Positions 8,233-17,721 are shown, counted from the first letter of the stretch. The stretch: DNA of 64,000 nt from Bacillus sp. JCM 19034 (GCF_001310635.1 NZ_BAXR01000002.1:310001-374000); one strand, 5' to 3'. Notes: generated by a model not told the origin, from the letters alone. Translations and numbers: made by a program.

Positions 8233-9342
8233 ATGAGCATAGATGCAATTTTGGAGCGGGCGGTAAATGGTGAGCGATTATCAATGGAGGATGCGGTAGC
8301 CTTATATGAAAGTGATGAAGTGGAAAAAATGGGGGAAGCTGCCAATCAAGTTATGTTGAAATGGCACCCCGAACCGATTACGACATTTGTGATTGGTCGT
8401 AATGTTAACTACACAAACTTCTGTGATACGTATTGTCGTTTTTGTGCATTTTATCGTGCTCCTGGACATAAAGAAGGATACGTCTTAAGCAATGAGGAAA
8501 TATTTCAGAAGATAGAAGAGACGCTAGCAGTTGGCGGAACAGAAATTCTTATGCAAGGTGGAACAAATCCCGATTTGCCACTTAGCTATTATACGAATCT
8601 ATTAAAGGAAATAAAGAAACGATATAATATTTGGATGCATTCATTCTCACCAGCAGAAGTGTGGAAAATTGCTGAGGTTTCCGATATGTCTGTTGAAGAA
8701 GTATTACGTGAATTGCATGAAGCTGGTTTAGATAGCATGCCTGGTGGCGGAGCTGAAATCTTGACAGAAGAGACGCGCTTACGTGTCAGTCGTCTGAAAG
8801 TCACATGGGAACAATGGATTGAAGCAATGAAAGCGACAAAGCGTGTCGGTATGCATGGGACTGCTACGATGGTAATTGGGTTTGGGGAATCAAATGAAGA
8901 AAGAGCTCTTCATCTTCAACGAGTCCGTGATGCACAAGATGAGACTGAATGTTTTACTGCGTTTATTTCATGGCTGCTACAACCTGAAAATACAGGAATG
9001 TATAAAACGAAAAAGCTAACTTCACGTGATTATTTGAAAAATGTCGCGATTTCACGCTTGTTCTTAGATAACATTGCTAATTTTCAATCCTCTTGGGTAA
9101 CAATGGGACCGGAAATCGGTAAACTATCATTGCAATACGGTTGCAACGATTTTGGAAGTACGATGATGGAGGAGAACGTTGTATCAGCGGCTGGGGCTAC
9201 GCATAAAGTTAATACGAACTTGACATTACAGCTTATCCGCGAAGCAGGTAAGATACCTGCACAACGTGATACAGCTTATAATATAGTAAAAGTATTTGAT
9301 CAAGGTGAAACGGCTGATAAGGACTTTGTGATGCAAAATTGA
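8233..9342 (+). CDS. mqnC: Cyclic dehypoxanthinyl futalosine synthase (radical SAM)
   Basis: MqnC is the radical SAM enzyme that cyclises dehypoxanthinyl futalosine in the futalosine route to menaquinone. The radical SAM cluster motif C-x3-C-x2-C is visible in CDTYCRFCAF near residue 60. MqnC signatures follow: GYVLSNEEI, ILMQGGTNPDLPLSYY, HSFSPAEV, GLDSMPGGGAEIL and SWLLQPENTGM. I chose the ATG at 8233 because GGAGG (8221-8225) sits seven bases before it; the open frame extends further upstream without support. The 369-residue length fits. The sister enzyme MqnE is similar, but these signatures favour MqnC. It is followed by a terminator. Confidence 0.9.
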   Translation: MSIDAILERAVNGERLSMEDAVALYESDEVEKMGEAANQVMLKWHPEPITTFVIGRNVNYTNFCDTYCRFCAFYRAPGHKEGYVLSNEEIFQKIEETLAVGGTEILMQGGTNPDLPLSYYTNLLKEIKKRYNIWMHSFSPAEVWKIAEVSDMSVEEVLRELHEAGLDSMPGGGAEILTEETRLRVSRLKVTWEQWIEAMKATKRVGMHGTATMVIGFGESNEERALHLQRVRDAQDETECFTAFISWLLQPENTGMYKTKKLTSRDYLKNVAISRLFLDNIANFQSSWVTMGPEIGKLSLQYGCNDFGSTMMEENVVSAAGATHKVNTNLTLQLIREAGKIPAQRDTAYNIVKVFDQGETADKDFVMQN

Positions 9343-9347
9343 TAGTT

Positions 9348-9384
9348 AAGAGTAGGAGGGCATATGAGCTTCTACTCTTTTTTG
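9348..9384 (+). terminator. Terminator after mqnC
   Basis: AAGAGTAG (9348-9355) pairs with CTACTCTT (9372-9379), followed by a T run. Confidence 0.75.
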
Positions 9385-9507
9385 TTTGTGAGTATATTAA
9401 GCTTTTTACCAATGGTGTACCTAATGCATTTTTCTTGTCATCATCTTCATTCCTTCTACATACGATGGGAGTAGAGCCTGTCTGAAAGTTATTGTAAGGG
9501 GGAATAA

Positions 9508-10371
9508 ATGTTGATTGCTATTCATTTCGAAGAAGGGGAAGATTGTAAGGCATTATATACTCAGCTTGAACATTACTTTCAAAAGTTTTCTATGATTGGA
9601 TTAGGAGGGACCATTAAAATTGAGGATAAAAGCTCCCTTCTAATAGAGTACGATCGTAAAGATGTGGACTTTTATGAATCGTTTCATCCATTTCTCTCCT
9701 CGGTTTTGACTGATTTTGTTATTGAATCACATGAAGATGAGTGGTTACATGATATTGTTGAGACGATGTTTTATTTTCAGGATGAGGAAGAAAAGCGACA
9801 AATAGTTAGTATTGCTCATGCCATATTAGAAGGGGACCGTACCGACTTACCGAAAGTAAATGAATTATTGAACCGTCGTGCTGTAATTTATGAGGCATTT
9901 GCTTCCCATTTAGATGAGAATACTGATTTTCATTACGAGCCCTTTTTAACATTTCGCTTGCGAGATTACGGAGAGTGTTTAATAGATTGTGTTGAATTGG
10001 CTATAGATGAATATATGCTTGAGCAAGAGTATCAAAACATGATTGAGGGCTTACGAAAATATGTGAATGAACATCAACCGAAAATGGATTCCGTATATTT
10101 AATTCATAACAAATCCTTCACTTTTTTAGATGAACAGTTTCGCAAAATGACCAAAGATGAATTATTGTTTTATTTAAATAACGATATCGTATTTGAGCAA
10201 GAGGTTGAGATTGAAGAAATGGTTATTAGTCCACTCGTAAGTATGCTACCAAAGTCGGTATATATATTTTCTGATAACCCTGATCACGGTATCATTATCT
10301 CAATTCAATCGATTTTCCAAGAGCGATTACACGTGTACCCTTTAAAAATGTATGAAAAAGAATGGCGGTAA
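9508..10371 (+). CDS. ytxC: Sporulation protein YtxC family
   Basis: The 287-residue product matches the YtxC family, a sporulation-associated protein of unknown biochemical role found between dnaI and thrS in Bacillus. It is acidic, soluble and mostly helical, without a signal peptide or recognised catalytic motif. The conserved-looking core is FLTFRLRDYGECLIDCVELAID near residues 150-170. The start (TTG at 9508 in AAGGGGGAATAAATGTTG) might instead be the neighbouring ATG, but the reading frame matches the TTG. Assignment rests on position and overall length. Confidence 0.82.
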   Translation: MLIAIHFEEGEDCKALYTQLEHYFQKFSMIGLGGTIKIEDKSSLLIEYDRKDVDFYESFHPFLSSVLTDFVIESHEDEWLHDIVETMFYFQDEEEKRQIVSIAHAILEGDRTDLPKVNELLNRRAVIYEAFASHLDENTDFHYEPFLTFRLRDYGECLIDCVELAIDEYMLEQEYQNMIEGLRKYVNEHQPKMDSVYLIHNKSFTFLDEQFRKMTKDELLFYLNNDIVFEQEVEIEEMVISPLVSMLPKSVYIFSDNPDHGIIISIQSIFQERLHVYPLKMYEKEWR

Positions 10372-10429
10372 TTTCGAAATGGGGTTGATTTTCTCATGTG
10401 TGCTCCCTATAATACTACATAACAGAGAT

Positions 10430-10688
10430 CTATGATGAGAAAAGTCATGATGAGGACATGAGATCTACATGATTGTTTACAGAGAGAGAGGCACCTGCTG
10501 AAAGCTTCTTAACAAGATATAGGTCTTACCACCTCTGAACTACATAGGGAAACACATATTTATGTGAAGTATCAATTGTCGGAGACACAACCGTTATTGT
10601 GAAGAGCCACTGTCAAATTGCAGTGGGAAGTAAGGGTGGAACCACGAAACCACACTCGTCCCTTTTTTGGAGGGATGGGTGTTTTTTT
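10430..10688 (+). promoter_or_regulatory. Threonine T-box riboswitch of thrS
   Basis: The 384-base region before thrS is a T-box leader. The T-box core AAGGGTGGAACCACG lies at 10632-10646. An intrinsic terminator follows, in which ACTCGTCCCT pairs with AGGGATGGGTGT, with a T run at 10682-10688. The specifier is probably ACC (threonine) at 10528-10530, in the same sequence context (specifier followed by ACCTCTGA) as the two other T-boxes in this window. Uncharged tRNA-Thr would stabilise the antiterminator and switch on thrS. Confidence 0.9.
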
Positions 10689-10755
10689 ATGTTGAAAATT
10701 TCATTTGTATGATTCAGTAGTAAGAAGAAGATCAATGAAAAAGGAGTGGATTGTT

Positions 10756-12687
10756 ATGGAACAAATAAAATTAACATTTCCAGATGGTTCTGTGAAGGAG
10801 TTTGAGAAAGGAACAACAACAGAAGATGTTGCTGCATCCATTAGTCCTGGTCTAAAGAAAAAAGCACTAGCAGGCAGGCTGAATGGTGTTTTGCTTGATT
10901 TGCGTACACCGCTTACAGAAGATGGTGATATTGCAATCATTACGCCAGACTCGGATGAAGCGTTAGAAATCGTTCGTCATAGTACCGCACATTTAATGGC
11001 TCAAGCGATTAAACGTTTGTACAAAGATGTAAAGCTTGGCGTCGGCCCGGTCATTGAAGGTGGCTTTTATTATGATATCGATTCGCCTGAATCATTGACT
11101 CCAGAGGATTTACCGAAAATTGAAAAAGAAATGAAGAAAATAATCTCGGAAAACTTAGAAATAAAGCGTGTTGAAGTAACGCGAGAAGAAGCGATTCAAC
11201 GTTACCAAGAAATCGGTGATGAATATAAGCTTGAATTAATTGAAGCAATTCCTGAAGGGGACATGCTTACGATCTATGAACAAGGAGAATTTTTTGACTT
11301 GTGTAGAGGTGTCCACATTCCTACAACAAATAAAATTAAAGAATTCAAGCTACTAAGTCTAGCAGGAGCATATTGGCGTGGCAATAGTAACAATAAAATG
11401 TTACAACGAATCTATGGTACAGCATTTTTCTCTAAAGAGGATTTAAAAGAGCATTTACGGTTATTAGAAGAAGCAAAGGAACGTGATCATCGTAAGTTAG
11501 GAAAAGAGCTTGGTATTTTTGCGTTATCGCAAAAGGTTGGACAAGGTCTGCCTCTTTGGCTTCCAAAAGGAGCAACGATTCGTCGTATTATTGAACGCTA
11601 TATTGTTGATAAGGAAGAAAAACTCGGCTATCAACATGTTTATACACCGATTTTAGGTAGTTCGGAGCTGTATAAAACGTCTGGTCACTGGGATCATTAT
11701 CAAGAAGATATGTTTCCGGTTATGGAACGTGATAATGAAGAGTTTGTTTTGCGACCAATGAATTGTCCACACCACATGATGGTCTATAAGCAAGATATGA
11801 GAAGCTATCGTCAATTGCCGTTAAGAATTGCTGAGCTAGGTATGATGCATCGTTACGAAATGTCTGGGGCTGTTTCCGGCTTGCAACGAGTACGGGGTAT
11901 GACGTTAAATGATGCCCATATTTTCTGTCGACCAGATCAAATTAAAGAAGAATTTATTCGGGTTGTCAACTTAATCCGCGAAGTTTATAAAGATTTTGGT
12001 TTAGAAAATTATTCATTCCGTCTTTCTTATCGCGACCCAGAAGATAAGGAAAAGTACTTTGATGATGATGCTATGTGGGACAAGGCACAATCGATGCTTA
12101 AAGAAGCAATGGATGAACTTGGCGATGTTGATTACTATGAGGCTGATGGAGAAGCTGCGTTTTATGGGCCGAAGCTTGATGTTCAAGTACGTACAGCATT
12201 AGGAAAAGACGAAACGTTATCAACTGTACAACTAGATTTCTTATTACCTGAACGTTTTGACTTAACGTATGTAGGAGAGGACGGGCAACAGCATCGTCCA
12301 GTCGTTGTTCACCGTGGAGTCGTATCAACAATGGAACGATTCGTTGCATTTTTACTTGAGGAATATAAGGGGGCATTTCCAACATGGTTAGCACCTGTTC
12401 AAGTCCAAGTCATTCCGGTCTCGCTTGATGTCCATATGGATTATGCTAAAAAAGTTCAAGCAACATTGCAATCAGCTGGTGTTCGGGTTGAAATGGATGT
12501 CCGTGATGAGAAACTTGGCTATAAAATACGTGAAGCACAGATGCAAAAGATTCCATATATGCTTGTACTTGGCGATAAAGAGCAAGATGCTAATGAAGTG
12601 AATGTTCGTAAGTATGGAGAAAAAGACTCTGAATCTATTTCATTAGATGCATTTGTTAACCAATTAGCTACAGAAATAAAAAAATAA
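10756..12687 (+). CDS. thrS: Threonyl-tRNA synthetase
   Basis: ThrRS charges tRNA-Thr and edits misacylated Ser-tRNA-Thr. The 643-residue product equals the B. subtilis length. It has an N-terminal TGS domain (residues 1-65), the editing domain with its [10 protein letters not shown] zinc-binding-like motif near residue 75, the class II core with [11 protein letters not shown] (catalytic Cys) near residue 335, and motif 3 [21 protein letters not shown]. The C-terminal anticodon-binding domain starts near residue 545. I chose ATG 10756 because AAGGAG lies ten bases upstream and the N-terminus then matches the family; the frame is open further upstream. It is controlled by the T-box leader. Confidence 0.97.
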   Translation: MEQIKLTFPDGSVKEFEKGTTTEDVAASISPGLKKKALAGRLNGVLLDLRTPLTEDGDIAIITPDSDEALEIVRHSTAHLMAQAIKRLYKDVKLGVGPVIEGGFYYDIDSPESLTPEDLPKIEKEMKKIISENLEIKRVEVTREEAIQRYQEIGDEYKLELIEAIPEGDMLTIYEQGEFFDLCRGVHIPTTNKIKEFKLLSLAGAYWRGNSNNKMLQRIYGTAFFSKEDLKEHLRLLEEAKERDHRKLGKELGIFALSQKVGQGLPLWLPKGATIRRIIERYIVDKEEKLGYQHVYTPILGSSELYKTSGHWDHYQEDMFPVMERDNEEFVLRPMNCPHHMMVYKQDMRSYRQLPLRIAELGMMHRYEMSGAVSGLQRVRGMTLNDAHIFCRPDQIKEEFIRVVNLIREVYKDFGLENYSFRLSYRDPEDKEKYFDDDAMWDKAQSMLKEAMDELGDVDYYEADGEAAFYGPKLDVQVRTALGKDETLSTVQLDFLLPERFDLTYVGEDGQQHRPVVVHRGVVSTMERFVAFLLEEYKGAFPTWLAPVQVQVIPVSLDVHMDYAKKVQATLQSAGVRVEMDVRDEKLGYKIREAQMQKIPYMLVLGDKEQDANEVNVRKYGEKDSESISLDAFVNQLATEIKK

Positions 12688-12719
12688 TAGCGACTAGTCG
12701 TCCAGAATACAGTCATTAC

Positions 12720-12765
12720 TACAAAAACAGACAAGGTCAACACAATCTTATCTGTTTTTGTAAAA
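12720..12765 (+). terminator. Terminator after thrS
   Basis: TACAAAAACAGA (12720-12731) is a perfect inverted repeat of TCTGTTTTTGTA (12751-12762). Runs of A and T on either side would let it work in both directions. Confidence 0.65.
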
Positions 12766-12824
12766 TAAACGGTTGATTTTCTATAGGTGATTCGTTACAC
12801 TTATATAGTCGTTTACTAAATAAA

Positions 12825-12853
12825 TTGACACCTACGTAATTGTGTGGTAAGGT
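12825..12853 (+). promoter_or_regulatory. Predicted promoter of infC-rpmI-rplT
   Basis: A perfect -35 TTGACA (12825-12830) is followed after 17 bases by a weak -10 TAAGGT (12848-12853). It lies just upstream of the L20 leader. Confidence 0.55.
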
Positions 12854-12872
12854 ATATCAGTGATCAATTGAA

Positions 12873-12993
12873 TTATACGAACTAGGCAAGAAGAAGCGCC
12901 CGCTTCTCACCTGATCGACGAATGGTTGACAGGTATGAACAGTTTCATGTTAGATGGACTAAGTGTGGGCGTAGTATGCGCCCACACTTTTTT
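12873..12993 (+). promoter_or_regulatory. Ribosomal protein L20 leader
   Basis: The region between the promoter and infC carries the characteristic GCGCCCGCTTCTCACC stretch followed by a strong terminator hairpin: AGTGTGGGCG (12962-12971) pairs with GCGCCCACACT, then a T run to 12993. This is the Bacillus L20 leader, in which protein L20 (rplT) promotes premature termination of its own operon. A short open frame crossing it is not a gene. Confidence 0.85.
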
Positions 12994-13061
12994 GTTTGCA
13001 TGAGAGCATGGGTAGATGATCGTTGCTTTGGTTTGTCAAAATCCTATGGAGGTGGCTCATT

Positions 13062-13582
13062 ATTAGTAAGGACAATATGTTGGTCAATGAAGGGATTCGT
13101 GCACGTGATGTTCGTCTTATTGGTGCGAATGGAGATCAAATTGGTGTAAAGTCGAAGCAAGAAGCGCTTGAAATGGCGCAAAATGTGAACCTTGACCTTG
13201 TTTGTGTTGCACCGAATGCGAAACCACCCGTGTGTCGAATCATGGATTACGGAAAATTCCGTTATGAGCAACAAAAGAAAGAGAAGGAAACCCGTAAAAA
13301 GCAGAAGGTCATTAATGTCAAAGAGGTGCGTTTGAGCCGACAATTGAAGATAATGACTTTAATACGAAGCTTCGTAACGCTCGTAAATTTCTTCAAAAGG
13401 GAGATAAGGTAAAAGCTGCTATCCGCTTCCGTGGTCGTGCGATTACCCATTCTCAAATAGGACGTAAAGTTTTAGAGCGTCTCGCAAAAGAATGTGAAGA
13501 TATTGCTGTTATTGAAGCAATGCCTAAGATGGAAGGTAGAAGTATGTTTCTGATTTTAGCTCCTAAGACGGAAGCGAAATAG
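13062..13582 (+). CDS. infC: Translation initiation factor IF-3 (one frameshift; ATT start)
   Basis: IF-3 binds the 30S subunit and enforces initiator-tRNA and start-codon choice. The N-domain ([21 protein letters not shown]) and linker ([18 protein letters not shown]) are intact. The frame breaks after KEVRLS at about 13338, where AGCCGACA should read AGCCCGACA (one C missing). With that base restored the C-domain runs on through [20 protein letters not shown] and ends at LAPKTEAK. The start is very likely the rare ATT at 13062, six bases after GGAGGTGG (13048-13055), giving [11 protein letters not shown] as in other Bacillus. An ATT start is used by infC for autoregulation. The gene is essential, so the break is probably a sequence error. 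Confidence 0.92.
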
Positions 13583-13617
13583 GAGAGTAGAAACAAGATT
13601 AAAGGAGGACCTAAGTT

Positions 13618-13818
13618 ATGCCAAAAATGAAAACTCACCGTGGCGCTGCTAAGCGTTTCAAGAAGACAGGATCTGGAAAGCTGAAGCGTTCACACGCATT
13701 TACAAGTCACTTATTCAAGAATAAATCACAAAAGCAAAAGCGTAAGCTTCGCAAAGCTGGAATGGTTCATTCTGGAGATTTCAAACGTATTCGTTCAATG
13801 TTAACGTACAAAAAATAA
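13618..13818 (+). CDS. rpmI: 50S ribosomal protein L35
   Basis: The 66-residue, strongly basic protein begins [21 protein letters not shown] and ends [10 protein letters not shown], which is diagnostic for bL35. It is translated from AAAGGAGG. It lies between infC and rplT in the universal operon and is controlled by the L20 leader. Confidence 0.98.
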   Translation: MPKMKTHRGAAKRFKKTGSGKLKRSHAFTSHLFKNKSQKQKRKLRKAGMVHSGDFKRIRSMLTYKK

Positions 13819-13856
13819 CTGATCTGATTTGAGATAGAAAGAAGGAGGGAACGTCG

Positions 13857-14216
13857 ATGCCAAGAGTAAAAGGCGGTTATGTCGCTCGTCGTCGTCGTAA
13901 GAAGGTTTTAAAGTTAGCTAAAGGATATTTCGGTTCAAAACATACATTATTTAAGTCTGCACAAGGTCAAGTCATGAAGTCATTGCTTTATGCTTATCGT
14001 GACCGTCGTCAAAAGAAGCGTGATTTCCGTAAATTATGGATTACACGTATTAACGCAGCAGCACGTATGAACGGTCTTTCTTATAGCCGTTTCATGCATG
14101 GATTAAAGCTTGCAGATATTAACGTAAACCGTAAGATTCTTGCGGATCTTGCCGTAAATGATGAACAAGCTTTTTCACAGTTAGCTGAAAAAGCTAAGCA
14201 AAGCTTAAATGGCTAA
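13857..14216 (+). CDS. rplT: 50S ribosomal protein L20
   Basis: The 119-residue bL20 begins [16 protein letters not shown] and has the standard RNA-binding basic N-terminal extension followed by the globular domain ([21 protein letters not shown]). It binds 23S rRNA early in 50S assembly and represses its operon through the L20 leader upstream of infC. Confidence 0.98.
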   Translation: MPRVKGGYVARRRRKKVLKLAKGYFGSKHTLFKSAQGQVMKSLLYAYRDRRQKKRDFRKLWITRINAAARMNGLSYSRFMHGLKLADINVNRKILADLAVNDEQAFSQLAEKAKQSLNG

Positions 14217-14238
14217 TAAAAGCGAATAGAATGCTTTT

Positions 14239-14288
14239 AAATGGTGTCTTAAAAGGGCTAAACGTCTCTTTTGAGATGCCATTTTTTT
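14239..14288 (+). terminator. Terminator of the infC operon
   Basis: AAATGGTGTCTTAAAAG pairs with CTTTTGAGATGCCATTT (imperfect), followed by a T run. It lies directly behind rplT. Confidence 0.7.
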
Positions 14289-14341
14289 GAATTATGCTAA
14301 ACATGACGTCAGTAATTATTTTGGATGAGGAAGGTGAAGTG

Positions 14342-14614
14342 ATGTTAACTATGATTCTATTTCTATATTTCACCATTATAACAGTTGTATCGTATGCTGT
14401 GATGACAATAGATAAAAGTCGAGCGAAGCGAAACAATAGACGCATACCGGAAAAAACATTATTTGTCCTTGCTTGGCTAGGAGGAAGTATAGGGATTTGG
14501 TTTGGAATGAAGCATTTCCGACATAAAACGAAAAAGCGGAGCTTTACGGTTGGGATTCCTTTTGTAGTTATCACCCAAATCGTAGTCGTAACGATCATTT
14601 TCCTGTCCATTTAA
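14342..14614 (+). CDS. ysdA: DUF1294 membrane protein YsdA
   Basis: The product is a small membrane protein of about 90 residues with three hydrophobic segments and the family motif RRIPEKTLFVLAWLGGSIG followed by GMKHFRHKTKK. Function is unknown. The start is either ATG 14342 or GTG 14339; both are well spaced from GGAAGGTG at 14329-14336. The position behind rplT is the same as in B. subtilis. Confidence 0.87.
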   Translation: MLTMILFLYFTIITVVSYAVMTIDKSRAKRNNRRIPEKTLFVLAWLGGSIGIWFGMKHFRHKTKKRSFTVGIPFVVITQIVVVTIIFLSI

Positions 14615-14642
14615 GCATAGAATAGAAATGGAGGCGAGTGAA

Positions 14643-15212
14643 ATGGAAGAGTTTTTAGAACGTTCGCTACAAATGATCGAACAAGCAGGCTGGTTAGCAC
14701 CGCTTTTTTTTATTCTTCTCCATGTATTTCGGCAAGTATTTTTTGTACCTGTACTATTTATCTGTCTTTTAGGTGGTTATATATTCGGGACATTTTATGG
14801 TTCGGTTTATTCCGTTATCGGTTTAACATTGGTAAGTATCATTTTTTACGGAATTATTGAACTTTTTCCTTCTTTAAGAGGAAAATTAGGGCGTTTACAA
14901 GAGAAAATACTATTAGGGAAGCACCAGCTAAATATAGCTCAATTGATGGTATTAAGAATGATGCCTTTTGTTCATTTTCATGTTATTTCAATTTATTTAT
15001 TGAAAACGACCTCTTCTTTTAGGCAATATACGAAAAGATCACTACTTGTCAGTATTCCGCCTGCAATCGTGTATACAGCTTTTGGAGATATGATTCATGA
15101 ATTACCGTTAGCAGGTACAATCGTGTTCATCGCCTTTTTGTTAATTTTAATGCTTGTCTTAAGAAAGAAAGAGACAACAATTTCTTGGGAGACCTTTTTT
15201 CAAAAGAACTAA
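14643..15212 (+). CDS. TVP38/TMEM64-family (VTT domain) membrane protein
   Basis: The 189-residue product has about five hydrophobic helices and the VTT-domain layout: a re-entrant-like stretch FRQVFFVPVLFICLLGGYIFG near residue 30 and LRMMPFVHFHVISIYLLKTTS near residue 105. Relatives are DedA-like proteins implicated in lipid scrambling, but no specific role can be assigned here. The ATG at 14643 is chosen because GGAGGCG lies seven bases upstream. Confidence 0.8.
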   Translation: MEEFLERSLQMIEQAGWLAPLFFILLHVFRQVFFVPVLFICLLGGYIFGTFYGSVYSVIGLTLVSIIFYGIIELFPSLRGKLGRLQEKILLGKHQLNIAQLMVLRMMPFVHFHVISIYLLKTTSSFRQYTKRSLLVSIPPAIVYTAFGDMIHELPLAGTIVFIAFLLILMLVLRKKETTISWETFFQKN

Positions 15213-15254
15213 CAACTAGTTTAAGCAATTATTACAACTTTAAATTGTTACTCT

Positions 15255-15283
15255 CCACATGAAAGAAAATCCACTTTCATGTG
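15255..15283. terminator. Perfect inverted repeat, possible bidirectional terminator
   Basis: CCACATGAAAG (15255-15265) and CTTTCATGTGG (15273-15283) form an 11-bp perfect stem between the convergent VTT-protein gene and ysdB. There is no clear T run on either strand. Confidence 0.4.
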
Positions 15284-15436
15284 GAATAGAAATGCTACGA
15301 TCGACACCATCACGCTTCCCTAATAAGAGGAGAAATTTAATTAACAGAATAACTGGAGAATGCCGTACACTTGTTACACGTTGTAGTATACAATCAACCG
15401 AGCCCCATCCTTACAACTCTCCATTTAACTTTATTT

Positions 15437-15811
15437 TTAAAGGAATTCTTTAATAGGACTTTTCCACTCTAATTTCGCACTTGGATACCGCAAATAAATA
15501 TCTTCCGCAATAAAATGAAAATCCTCTTTCTTAAGTCCTGCTAATTTCTCAGGTTGTTTTACCCACACATAAATTGACACTATATCAAATGCTTCATCGG
15601 TTGTACCTAAATATTTCTCGCCTTCAAACATGACACCTTTATACGTGATAAAGAAGTTCTTTCTAACATCCTTTGGATCATCATAAAAGTAATATTGCTT
15701 CTTCTCATGTGCTTGCTCAAGCTTACGACGTGGATGAAATAAATATTTTATCGCGGTGTAAGCTAAAATAACGAGTGCTATAAGGATTAAGAAGCGTACT
15801 AAAAAGACCAT
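15437..15811 (-). CDS. ysdB: YsdB, SigW-regulated membrane-anchored protein
   Basis: The 124-residue product has one N-terminal membrane helix (VFLVRFLILIALVILAYTAI) followed by a soluble domain. YsdB is a member of the SigW cell-envelope stress regulon in B. subtilis; its function is unknown. The ATG at 15811 (complement) is preceded by GGAGGAG, so the longer open frame to 15853 is not used. A SigW promoter lies upstream. It is transcribed convergently to the genes on its left and divergently from the dUTPase gene. Confidence 0.87.
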   Translation of the reverse strand: MVFLVRFLILIALVILAYTAIKYLFHPRRKLEQAHEKKQYYFYDDPKDVRKNFFITYKGVMFEGEKYLGTTDEAFDIVSIYVWVKQPEKLAGLKKEDFHFIAEDIYLRYPSAKLEWKSPIKEFL

Positions 15812-15864
15812 ATAGACTCCTCCTTGTCGTTGGATACCATCATTAGTGTACACTTACTATCATA

Positions 15865-15890
15865 TACGTATCATTTTCGTCTAAGTTTCA
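15865..15890 (-). promoter_or_regulatory. SigW promoter of ysdB
   Basis: On the minus strand TGAAAC (15890-15885) and CGTA (15868-15865) are separated by exactly 16 bases, a perfect match to the extracytoplasmic-stress sigma factor SigW consensus. It lies 54 bases upstream of the ysdB start. Confidence 0.85.
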
Positions 15891-15945
15891 TTTCTGATAA
15901 AAAAAACTGTTATAATAATACAAGACAGAGGAGGGAGATAAACCT

Positions 15946-16434
15946 ATGAACATACAAGAGTTATTTACAATTCAACAAAAATTAAATGATCGAATAATGA
16001 GTGAGCATCAGCTTGTTGAGCATAATCTTTTTCAAGAGCAATTGCTAGCATTTCTTGTTGAAGTTAGTGAGTTGGCAAATGAAACAAGGTGTTTTAAATA
16101 CTGGAGTCGAAAAGGGGCATCGGAAAAAGCAATTATATTAGAGGAATATGTCGATGGAGTTCACTTTTTGTTAACAATTGGACTAGCTTTAAAATTTACC
16201 GATGTTGAAATAGATTCTTTTGAACAAATGGAACGTTCATTAACTGTACAGTTTCTAGACGTTATGGCATTAACGCATCGTTTACAAGAAACGAGAGAGC
16301 TTGATACATATAAACAGTTGTTTCTTACATATTTCTCCTTAGGGGAAGCACTAGGATTTTCACCAGAAGAGGTAGAAGAAGCCTATCTAGCGAAAAATAA
16401 AGTGAATCACAAAAGACAAGATGAAGGGTACTAA
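15946..16434 (+). CDS. Dimeric dUTPase (all-alpha NTP pyrophosphatase family)
   Basis: This enzyme probably hydrolyses dUTP to dUMP, keeping uracil out of DNA. The 162-residue, all-helical product has the characteristic EVSELANETRCFKYWS motif (acidic metal ligands, residues 40-56) and EEYVDGVHFLLTIGLAL (second metal-binding motif near residue 66-80). It is not related to the trimeric beta-fold dUTPases. GGAGGGAG precedes the ATG, and a TATAAT (15911-15916) may be its -10. ysdC follows after 67 bases. Confidence 0.88.
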   Translation: MNIQELFTIQQKLNDRIMSEHQLVEHNLFQEQLLAFLVEVSELANETRCFKYWSRKGASEKAIILEEYVDGVHFLLTIGLALKFTDVEIDSFEQMERSLTVQFLDVMALTHRLQETRELDTYKQLFLTYFSLGEALGFSPEEVEEAYLAKNKVNHKRQDEGY

Positions 16435-16501
16435 GAAATTTGTTTTAGGAATAGAGCTTTTGTATACTTGAATTAATTCAAATAAAGGGGTTGTTGACTA
16501 A

Positions 16502-17576
16502 ATGGATGAACGCTTGCAAATGTTAAAGGAATTAACTGATGCCAATGGTATTCCAGGGAATGAAAAAGAAGTCCGAGCTGTCATGAAAAAGCATATTGAA
16601 CCTTTTGCTGACGAGGTGACTACAGACCGATTAGGAAGCCTTGTTGCAAAAAAATAGGCGATGAGAATGGTCCGAAAATAATGATTGCCGGACATCTTGA
16701 TGAAATTGGTTTTATGGTAACAAGTATTGATGAGAAAGGCTTTTTACGTTTTCAAACAGTAGGTGGCTGGTGGGAGCAAGTGATGCTAGCTCAGCGAGTA
16801 ACAATTATGACAAAAAACGGAAATATACCTGGCGTTATTGGCTCTAAGCACCGCATATTTTACCTGCAGAAGTACGCAAAAAACCTGTAGATAAAAAAGA
16901 TATGTTTATTGATATTGGGGCAACTAGTAAGGAAGAGGCAATGGAATTTGGGGTTCGCCCTGGAGACTCAGTTGTACCTGTCTGTGAGTTTACGGTCATG
17001 AAAAATGAAAAATTTTTAATGGCGAAAGCATGGGACAATCGAATTGGATGTGCGATTGCGATTGATGTATTGCGTGGACTTAAAGGTGTAAGCCATCCGA
17101 ATGTGGTTTATGGAGTCGGTACTGTTCAAGAAGAAGTTGGCTTACGAGGAGCACGTACTTCAGCTCATTTAATCGAACCAGATATTGCCTTTGGGGTCGA
17201 TGTTGGAATCGCAGGTGATACACCAGGGGTAACGGAAAAAGAAGCGTTAGCGAAAATGGGAGAAGGTCCACAGATTGTCTTATATGATGCATCGATGGTA
17301 TCACATAAAGGATTACGTGATTTTGTAACGGATGTAGCAGATGAATTGTCAATTCCGTATCAATTTGATTCAATGGCTGGTGGTGGAACGGATTCAGGAG
17401 CGATTCATTTAACAGCACATGGTGTTCCCGCATTATCAATTACTGTAGCGACTCGTTATATACATACACACGCAGCGATTCTTCATCGAGATGATTACGA
17501 AAATGCGGTTAAATTGATTACCGAAGTTATTAAAAAGTTAGATCTAGAAACCGTTCACGAAATAACTTTTGATTAA
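16502..17576 (+). CDS. ysdC: M42-family aminopeptidase/endoglucanase YsdC (two frameshifts)
   Basis: M42 peptidases are dodecameric dinuclear-metal aminopeptidases. The metal ligands are visible in order: H in AGHLDEIG, D in KAWDNRIG, the Glu pair in [11 protein letters not shown] in [11 protein letters not shown] and H near YIHTHAAI. The reading frame is broken twice. After LGSLVAKK the A run at 16648-16654 is one A short, giving an early TAG. At about 16849, TAAGCACCGC should read TAAGCCACCGC, giving [20 protein letters not shown]. Restoring both gives about 358 residues, normal for the family. Both breaks are homopolymer-type and are probably sequence errors. Confidence 0.87.
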
Positions 17577-17584
17577 ATACTAGA

Positions 17585-17626
17585 AAGGATGTGTAAAAGG
17601 AGTTTTCCTTATTACACATCCTTTTT
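17585..17626 (+). terminator. Terminator after ysdC
   Basis: AAGGATGTGTAA (17585-17596) pairs with TTACACATCC (17612-17621), followed by TTTTT. Confidence 0.8.
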
Positions 17627-17721
17627 ATATACTTTGTAAGAGGAGAGGAGGAAGCTAATTCTGTACATGTACTGGTAATGCTCTGTACGAAACATCTAAA
17701 GAAACGTTACGTGTGTGTTTC

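Noticed and set aside
12922-13149. 75-codon frame across the L20 leader
   Set aside because: It overlaps the regulatory hairpin and the infC start in another frame and lacks a ribosome site.
15259-15453. 64-codon frame between the VTT-protein gene and ysdB
   Set aside because: It starts inside an inverted repeat, has no ribosome site, and its composition is unlike the neighbouring genes; it also runs into the 3' end of ysdB.
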